This document shows, in pieces, positions 57,764 to 64,000 of a stretch of 64,000 nucleotides of DNA (positions are counted from its first letter, which is position 1; every line of letters starts with the position of its first letter). A program made the position numbers and the translations under genes. The stretch comes from Carposina sasakii (Eukaryota > Arthropoda > Insecta > Lepidoptera > Carposinidae), in NCBI GenBank assembly GCA_014607495.2, contig CP053154.1:12958001-13022000 (forward strand), written 5' to 3'. Below the pieces are notes generated by a model. It was not told the origin of the DNA and ran no database searches. It was given only the letters and a program-made list of their open reading frames with translations.

Positions 57764-57964
57764 ATGTCTACTACCCTGGAACAGATTCTATTACGTCATA
57801 TATATGGACAGCAATTGATTGCGTATTTCGAGTTTTATATCAAATGGGGTTTAATTATTGTTATTACATGCTTTCCTCCCTTTGTGGTTTTTTATAAATG
57901 TTTGCTCCACTTTGGGCAAGAATGTCTAATTCAAATGTCATTTTCACAGTCACCTATCCGATAA
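57764..57964 (+). CDS. Hypothetical 66-aa protein (tentative)
   Basis: A true ATG at 57764 follows an initiator-like ATCAGTAC. The product starts MSTTLEQILLRHIYGQQLIA and has one hydrophobic segment (about residues 28-45, WGLIIVITCFPPFVVF), so could be a single-pass membrane protein. It ends TAA at 57962. Its neighbour at 58056-58266 on the same strand has polyadenylation signals. Whether the two form one spliced transcript is unknown; a donor-like CCCGTAAGTT at about 58027 lies outside this frame. Confidence 0.22.
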   Translation: MSTTLEQILLRHIYGQQLIAYFEFYIKWGLIIVITCFPPFVVFYKCLLHFGQECLIQMSFSQSPIR

Positions 57965-58055
57965 TCTTCCACCACTTTTACCAAAATTGCAACTGTAACA
58001 AAGTACACAAGCTATATCTTTTAGGCCCGTAAGTTAGAAAATAAACTTTCTTTAG

Positions 58056-58266
58056 GTATAGAATCATAACAATGTTTTCATCAGATAATGACGCTGTTGT
58101 TACAAAAAAGTTAGACACGATAAGCACGTGGCTAAAAGAGGATGTTCAACAAAATACCATAGAAAAAGTTTTGAGGCGTGTTCAAATTAACCATTTATTT
58201 ATGAACACAGTATCTTCGATTATTGTTTCATATGGTGGTATTGTCGACATAAGTCGCGATGAATAG
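58056..58266 (+). CDS. Candidate last exon or small gene, unknown protein
   Basis: AAATAAACTTTCTTTAG at 58039-58055 is a good splice acceptor. The frame after it is open, reads through an ATG at 58072 (context ACAATGT) and ends TAG at 58264-58266. From that ATG the product is 64 residues, beginning MFSSDNDAVVTKKLDTISTW; it is soluble, probably helical, then more hydrophobic near the end. Two AATAAA signals follow at about 58422-58436, 155-170 bases past the stop, the normal distance for a 3' UTR. This combination is the best terminal-exon signature in the window. No domain is recognised. Confidence 0.38.
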
Positions 58267-58420
58267 CCATAAATGTTTCTGAAAGCAGGTGTGATACCGC
58301 CTCCTTTATAATTGCCGATATTTAATTGGCTTACATAAAGTAACTTGATGCATAACACGTTTTATTATCTAGATATCTGCCCTTTTTGACTGCACCCATC
58401 TAATATTTACGATCTTGCTC

Positions 58421-58438
58421 AATAAAAGCTCAATAAAA
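58421..58438 (+). promoter_or_regulatory. Tandem polyadenylation signals
   Basis: CAATAAAAGCTCAATAAAAT contains two AATAAA hexamers 12 bases apart, downstream of the candidate last exon at 58056-58266. T- and G-rich DNA follows at 58460-58500, as a downstream element would. Confidence 0.4.
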
Positions 58439-58461
58439 TATGAAAAAAATATTGGCAGGCA

Positions 58462-58716
58462 ATGAATTTGTTTCTTTTGTCTTTGAATAAAATAAATGAA
58501 AGCCTTCTTTTGTTGATTATTTTTAAGAAAAACTTATCAAAGAAGACTTGTTCACTACATTCTAAAATATTGTTTTTGTTTTTAATTAAACGTTCTAATC
58601 ACATTGGACAGTATAGCGCTGAAGTTGAAAGCAAAAGGTACAAAGACGGTAGACGCAAAAAGCCACCTTTGCATGGCCATAGCAGTCGACCTACACATTT
58701 CGGGCATTTTTTGTGA
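58462..58716 (+). other. Open frame with basic C-terminus, doubtful
   Basis: A true ATG starts 84 codons: a leucine/lysine-rich first half, then a basic region with RYKDGRRKKPP and His residues. The first half looks like translated AT-rich DNA, so I do not call it a gene. It lies where the 3' flank of the preceding candidate exon would be. Confidence 0.15.
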
Positions 58717-59587
58717 GCGCGCTTACCGCAGACCGACTCCCCAGTGTGAATGATTACACCTATTTACATATTAAATGAATCTCCGCAAACGCCCACGGCT
58801 CCACGAATTGGGATGCTTTTCCTTTATCCGCTTCCATAGTTATTACATTTCTTTGGAGACCGGTTTGCGAAGGCGATTGAGCTGTTCGAGGGATCAAAGT
58901 TTTTATGCAGGATCCTAACACAGTATATTTTTGAAAGAAGCAGGTTTTTGCTTAGATTTTGTGTTATTTCGTGGATATATCTCCGTAATAATGGCTTCTT
59001 ATTTTAGTTATTGATAAGGTATAACTTCCATACTCTCTCTCTCTCCTTAGTAGTCATATACTCCGAGTTACATTTCCTCTATTCAGCTCAGTTGGCACTG
59101 TTTACATTTTCAGGATGTATTTTTTGATAGATCTAACATGATTAGCGTCGCCACCCACGGGGAGTTCTGGAGCGAGCTGGCGAGACGTCTCGAGTGTCGA
59201 AACTACCTGACTTCACTCTCTACATAAATTAATTTTCCGTGAAACTTCAATACTGTCTATTAGTTCCAAGAAATTCGAGATAGAAATTTATGAGCACTAT
59301 TGATAGGTTAGTTAGTATGTAGGTAATGAGTAATGAATGACTAATGATATATTATGTAGTCTGATTTTAGGTTTATATTTAACCTTTCTTATATATTCTT
59401 ATATTATTTATTGTACACACATAATATTAACAAAACACAGTAATTATAAAAGAAAATTTACTTTTATATTTAACTGACTGACGGTTATATCTTCAGACTT
59501 ATCTTCAGACTACTCGTATTTATTGGTGTTCATTTCGCTATCCCACTTCTGATAGTTACTCAGGTAAAAAAGTTTAAATTATTCTCG
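58717..59587. other. Spacer with CT microsatellite
   Basis: No gene is seen. There is a short (CT)n run at 59032-59045 and a GC-richer patch at 59150-59215 (GGAGCGAGCTGGCGAGACGT). Confidence 0.5.
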
Positions 59588-59770
59588 CTATATACATCGA
59601 ACATGTCCGAACGGACAGCGGTAGTAAAAACATCTCAGCTTGCATCGAGAATTCCAACAGTTCAGCTCATCAGGAACCGAAGGTAGGATATAAAAACGGC
59701 CAACACATTCGAATATTATCTTATATGAGTCTAACGACGACGCTACAATACAAATGAACAGAATATACAT
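59588..59770 (-). CDS. Predicted secreted cysteine-rich peptide, 60 aa
   Basis: ATG at 59770 has A at -3 (TATAATG). Residues 1-15 (MYILFICIVASSLDS) form a short hydrophobic signal-peptide-like start. The rest carries six Cys at 22, 38, 43, 47, 52 and 59, spacing C-x15-C-x4-C-x3-C-x4-C-x6-C, dense enough for three disulfides in a compact fold. The frame ends TAG, and AATAAA lies 64 bases further on the minus strand (plus TTTATT at 59519-59524). I do not recognise the cysteine pattern as a known defensin, Kunitz or WAP domain. The frame is also open upstream of the ATG for 19 codons. It could be chance, but signal, cysteines and polyadenylation site together are unusual. Confidence 0.38.
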   Translation of the reverse strand: MYILFICIVASSLDSYKIIFECVGRFYILPSVPDELNCWNSRCKLRCFYYRCPFGHVRCI

Positions 59771-59835
59771 TATACTTCTACACACGAGAACACATTTCAC
59801 CAAACGCCTGACTTGAAAACAAGACACATTATACT

Positions 59836-60105
59836 ATGACGCACAGACGCAAGCAAATAATAAAAATCAACACGAAACCAACCAGTGGCATTGACACGAG
59901 ACGCCGAAAAGCGTTATGTGAACGCATTGTAATTGCCAAGGTCAATGTCGCGAACAAAGATCGCGAAAGTGGCCCGCCAGAAGTTACGTACACAGCTCTC
60001 GCTCGGCGTTCGGATAATTGCGATATAATCGACGTAATCCATCCGCGATGGGCCCGGTTTCCTTATATGGCGCACAGCTTGCGGCCGCATAGAAGAAACA
60101 GCTGA
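59836..60105 (+). CDS. Hypothetical basic protein, 89 aa (tentative)
   Basis: A true ATG (ACTATGA) starts 66 bases from the divergent peptide frame at 59588-59770. The product begins MTHRRKQIIKINTKPTSGID, is basic with a varied, soluble composition and G/C-ending codons, and ends TGA at 60103-60105. No domain is recognised. The DNA is distinctly GC-richer than its flanks and also open on the opposite strand, so it could instead be a conserved regulatory block: it contains the CArG box CCTTATATGG at 60061-60070 and CAGCTG near 60096. Confidence 0.27.
   Translation: MTHRRKQIIKINTKPTSGIDTRRRKALCERIVIAKVNVANKDRESGPPEVTYTALARRSDNCDIIDVIHPRWARFPYMAHSLRPHRRNS
60061..60070. promoter_or_regulatory. 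CArG box (SRF/MEF2-type site), tentative
   Basis: CCTTATATGG fits CC(A/T)6GG exactly, within a GC-rich surround, with CAGCTG about 26 bases away and a TGCATATTAATG POU-like word near 60126. This grouping would suit a muscle or developmental enhancer. Function is inferred. Confidence 0.25.
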
Positions 60106-62479
60106 CCGCCGGCACGCGCCTCGATTGCATATTAATGTCGCACCAGAGGCAAAAAATCGAAATGCTATATCGGACCAGTTGCAACTGCTGCAAGTGCGGG
60201 GTAATTCCACTAGGATCCTACATTAAATCATTCGGCTGGCAGTTTACAGAATGTGATGAGATAATCGATTGGTTTTTCAACACCGGCCCGACTTTTTTTC
60301 ACGGCAGGCGTCCGTTTCGACCGAGTAGATATACGCTTTTGTCGAGTAATTGATGGATAATAATCTTTTTACTTTACCTTGTACAGTTTTTAGCTGGGAT
60401 CATCTTTGTTATCACTGTTAAATAAAATACTATTATGTTTGATGTAGGTAAGTGTTTTAACTTTACTGTTATAACACGATATTTTCCAAGCAAGATAAAA
60501 GGATATAAATTTAGTTTCCTACGAACTTATAAATAACTTTTACATTCATTATTGGATAAGCCAGAAAATGTAAGGTAAGCAGTGTGTGCCAATCCTTATC
60601 AGGGTAAGCTCGCACACACACACTGATCAAAAGAATCACATTGTCCTCTATAAGTGGCGCCCTGACATTTGCACCCCGCGGCGCCGCAGCTGCACCCTCA
60701 TTACTATCGGAAAATAAAAACTGCACCACTAATGAAACAGTTTGAAGCTAGTAAATTATAATGATAATTGCGAAATGAACCATTTCAACTAACTACTGGT
60801 TAATTTAATAATGCTAACGACTTTGTTTCTAAAGGTTTATAATGTTCCTGCCTGGTAAACGGAGGAATATCATTTGCATAATGGCTTTTTTAATTTGCCT
60901 ATGTTTGACATCTGTGTCTACTGCAAAGATATGATCAGTAGGAAAAGGTAGCTCGTTTACAATCAACTAGGTGCAGAATTAGCGGTGTCAATCGGTTTCC
61001 CTTATCTCACCTACGATAAACATAACTAGGTAGAATCAAAACCAAAAAAATATAAACCTCATTATTAAGAAAGCTTGGTTGTTTTAAAATTATGCCAGCA
61101 TCTCTTCTCCACTGGAAAATCTCTGAAGAATTGGTGTGATTAAAATCTTTTCCCAAGTAATGCATCCCGTAATTCCTTAAGATGACCTCTCTTATAGAAG
61201 ATAACTTCAGTCGGAGATTCCAATTGCTTATCACCACCATCAGTTTTTGCAAGAGACGATAATTTCCTTAATTTATTATCACGTTCGCAAGTACAGCTGG
61301 TCTTGTCACGCAGTACATTAATCGCCATTAACTTGATAACTCTGAATTGCTGCCAGTAGGGGCGAGTACTCGTATACAATTTACTATGTTATCAATAAAA
61401 TGTGTATTACACTAACATTGCGCCATTGTCGGCCATTGAACTTTTGCATTCGGTTATGATGTTATGATCTACCAAGTCTTTCGTTATAATAGTAAGTTTA
61501 TTTATTACTTTCACATTTCATTAATTGAAATAACAATGCACTTAACGTTAATCGTATACCATTCCCTTATATCTGTTACGCTTAGGTTTTATCAAGCGCT
61601 TACGGAAAAAGTGTTCCTTGATATTTTAAAAGTTACCTACAACTTGCACAGGCTTCTGTAGATGTTTATGAATAGGCAGGTGTATCAGGTCGATAGCTTT
61701 AGACCTTTCTATGATCTGTCGCGTGCCTTCAGCAAGCACATGCCATTTGCTATTTGTATCGTTAAACTGGTTAGGTGTCATGTGTCAGACTTCTTGTGGA
61801 GCCTTTTTATTTTTGTACTCGTTGTCATTTTCATGAGGATAAAGACAATGAAGACTGCTCTAAGGAAAGGTCCAACGTTCCGGAGTTTGGCATATGGTTA
61901 TGTCTATAGATCACTATAGATCACAGACATAGTTGTCCATTTGTACTACTAAATGTCAGTCAACGAAACCACTTTGTAAATGTGTCATCTATAATGACAT
62001 TATCTCAGAATATCATAATACCTGTCAATCAGCCGCAAATAACTCTTAATAATGAGTCGTTGACAGTTTTCCAGTTCAGTTACATAGTTTGACATTTTAA
62101 AAGTTTTTTACTGTCGTTTTTAGGTTAGACGTTTAACAGCAAATTAATCTCTCATCGCTTTCAACCTACCCACTTGTATTTTACCTTAAATGGGATAGGT
62201 CCGAATACCAAATATCATAAATAAACAAAAAACTTAGTTACTGAAAACCGAGAATGAATTCTAGTAGTTATCCAACTTAATTTACAAAATTACAGGTGAC
62301 TAATTGAACTTTGCTTAATCTTCGAACGACAAATCTAAGGGCAATACCCCCGCCAAGTCGAGCTATCATTTAACATACAAATTATAATTCTCCACATACA
62401 TATAGCTAGTTATATGCATTTCGCATAACAAATATGCAATGCATTACAAACCGGTAATTGGCAGAGGTCTGATATTTTC
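60106..62479. other. AT-rich DNA with an interrupted frame
   Basis: No intact gene is recognised. From 61464 to 61919 one plus-strand frame is open except for a single TAG at 61659-61661. It starts at ATG, reads 65 codons, and after the stop 85 more, with hydrophobic helices (near SLFIFVLVVIFM) and basic loops. It might be a membrane-protein pseudogene or chance. 60600-60700 is GC-richer (CCCGCGGCGCCGCAGC). Confidence 0.4.
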
Positions 62480-62680
62480 GTGGAAGAATCTGCTGTATCT
62501 AGACGTGGTATCGCATGGAAGTGTTGCCCATTAGCGGAACAGGTCCAGTTCTATGGGACAATGGAACAGGTATTACTTCCACGTAACTGCCTGAACAACA
62601 CCTGCCCGTTCTGTGGGGAATTGTTTGAAACGTTTCGGGCAGAATGTCTCTGCAGTAGTTTTGGTACTAAACGGGAATAA
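62480..62680 (+). CDS. Cysteine-rich frame with AATAAA at its stop (tentative)
   Basis: The open frame has no ATG at its start; GAATCTGCTGTATCTAG (to about 62500) is a possible acceptor, and an in-frame ATG lies at 62561-62563. The product has seven Cys, including NNTCPFCGELFETF with a C-x2-C pair of zinc-ribbon type, then a closing C-x-C. Polyadenylation hexamer AATAAA (62676-62681) overlaps the stop codon. A GGAACAG|GTATTAC donor-like site inside would cut the frame short. No family is recognised. It may be a terminal exon or pseudogene piece. Confidence 0.25.
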   Translation: MEESAVSRRGIAWKCCPLAEQVQFYGTMEQVLLPRNCLNNTCPFCGELFETFRAECLCSSFGTKRE

Positions 62681-62681
62681 A

Positions 62682-63097
62682 ATACAATCACCTTTTTCCA
62701 GTGCTCAGATAGCCTATCTAAAGGACAAAGTCAATGCTGTCTCTATCTTCACAAAGTTTTAGAGAAAGACAGTATCAAATTTATAAGGTATCTGCCCATT
62801 TTGGATAATTCGCCCCTTACGAGATAATCTACAAACTGTTATGAACGTATAAAGAACAACGGGTGTAATGCTGTCAATGCACAGATTGAAGCACCGTAAT
62901 GGCGGCGCTTTGCGCATGTATGCGTATTTTTTAGTAGGCGCCGAGCTTACTATGGTTTGTATGTGTGGGTGGATAACGCGTCAATGCACACCCCTACTCC
63001 ATGGAATATCGTTTCCGAGCTTACTATGAATGCTTAACTCCGTGTATTGACAACACTCTGTCCGTTATTCTATACACGTTCATGCAAACTGTATTAA
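62682..63097. other. Spacer
   Basis: No gene is seen. GC-richer words (AATGGCGGCGCTTTGCGCAT) near 62900 precede the MITE. Confidence 0.5.
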
Positions 63098-63308
63098 GGC
63101 TCGAGCACACCGGATGCGTGTACGTGCACGTAAGCGTATACGTATCTCTGAGTTGTAATGTATGGAACTGTATAGGCACGGGCAGACCGGATGCGTATGC
63201 GTAGACGTAAGCATAGACGTCAAGCGGTGACAGTTCTAAACATTGAACTCAGAGGTACGTGCACGTCTACGCTTACGTGCACGCACACGCATCCGGTGTG
63301 CTCGAGCC
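63098..63308. mobile_element. MITE at a TTAA site, ~60-bp TIRs
   Basis: Both ends carry GGCTCGAGCACACCGGATGC in inverted orientation, and the symmetry runs inward ~60 bases (GTGCACGTAAGCGTA, CTCTGAGTT). TTAA borders each side (63094-63097, 63309-63312), the target of piggyBac-class elements; a 3-bp TAA target of another class cannot be excluded. An internal direct repeat, ACCGGATGCGTATGCGTAGA, shows the end sequence was duplicated inside. No coding capacity. Confidence 0.88.
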
Positions 63309-63312
63309 TTAA

Positions 63313-64000
63313 TTCATTCGTTTGATATGTCATCTATTATGTAAGTATGTACCTAATTATAAAAAGTAAGCAACGACGATTATCAACTACGTTGAATCAC
63401 AAATAGCCCTAATAGGGAAGCTAAGCCGATTGTAATGACAGTACTACTAACCTTATGCATATTCCGAGACCTAGATACAAAATACAACTTAGAAACTAAT
63501 GACAGTATTAAGCGTGGACCAGTTATTGAAATTATCGATATTACAATAATTGCCGCGTACCCAATATGGGTAATATTTACGATTGGGGGAGTGGCGGTCA
63601 TATATTACGAGGTAAGCAATACCAATTGAGGAGACAAACTTGACTTGTGGTGCCTAGAAGAAGACAGTAAATTATCATTCCACATAATATACATAATTTG
63701 TAAATTGATGCAAATTCGGCTGGCAACTATATTATTTTGTTTGTAACTGCATAGCGGTTTAGCTTAACTTAGAAATTGTTTAAATTCTTTTGTAATAGAG
63801 TTAGATAGACACGGATAGAGTTTAAAAAGCTTAAGGGGTAGCTGAAATGAGCTTAAATACCTTAGCAATTAAGGTTATAAATGCTCTGTAGGCACATGCA
63901 TTAAATATGTGTTTTCCTTACGCACGCTGGGAATTTACTGATGAAATTTAATAAAATGGTCAAGAGGCAGCTGCTCTGCTGGGCGATTTATGGCTGATCC
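63313..64000. other. AT-rich DNA to window end
   Basis: No gene is recognised. Opposite open frames of 64-72 codons at 63383-63629 overlap each other and show no motif. Confidence 0.5.

Overview
The window looks like nuclear DNA from a moth or butterfly (Lepidoptera). The evidence is indirect. The DNA is AT-rich with no long open frames. It holds a compact Helitron with insect-type ends, several short inverted-repeat transposons of kinds common in insects, tails of non-LTR retrotransposons that I recall from many lepidopteran genomes, a degenerate tRNA-like/SINE sequence, and many 'TAGGTACCTA'-type words. No bacterial, organellar or viral gene organisation is visible, and no rRNA, snRNA, known miRNA or recognisable multi-domain protein gene was found. 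The whole is best read as a gene-poor intergenic or long-intron stretch.

Layout. 1-10.9 kb is AT-rich single-copy sequence carrying mobile-element remnants: a degenerate foldback MITE (4.69 kb), two copies of one foldback MITE family (6.9 and 9.57 kb), a 682-bp DNA transposon with 28-bp perfect inverted termini and a 9-bp target duplication (8.3-9.0 kb), and a 274-bp MITE (10.6 kb). 10.9-19 kb is mostly unique sequence with two CpG-rich patches (13.1-13.6 and 14.2-14.6 kb). 19-27 kb has a 282-bp Helitron, short tandem duplications, a candidate minus-strand exon (20.96-21.08 kb), a long palindrome next to a CpG-rich block (21.8-22.1 kb), and a 542-bp Harbinger-like element with a start-codon-bearing transposase fragment (26.46-27.0 kb). 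27-37 kb is almost empty apart from a promoter-like GC patch (34.2-34.4 kb). 37.5-41 kb has an exceptional 36-bp perfect hairpin, retrotransposon tails, a hAT-type MITE and a 22-bp inverted repeat. 46.6-50 kb has a tRNA pseudogene/SINE, 80-bp and 50-bp tandem repeats, a retroelement sitting in a TTA microsatellite, and a long hydrophobic minus-strand frame. 51.9-57.5 kb is the most unusual part: a 510-bp foldback, then two inverted copies of one repeat family whose ends face each other across a 13-copy satellite. 57.5-62.7 kb contains the best protein-coding candidates, all short and none assignable to a family. 63.1 kb has a 211-bp MITE at a TTAA site.

Protein calls are weak. The best are a 60-residue predicted secreted cysteine-rich peptide on the minus strand (59.6-59.8 kb), a possible last exon followed by tandem AATAAA signals (58.06-58.27 kb), and a minus-strand exon with good splice signals (20.96-21.08 kb). 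None can be named from sequence alone, and no pathway can be reconstructed.
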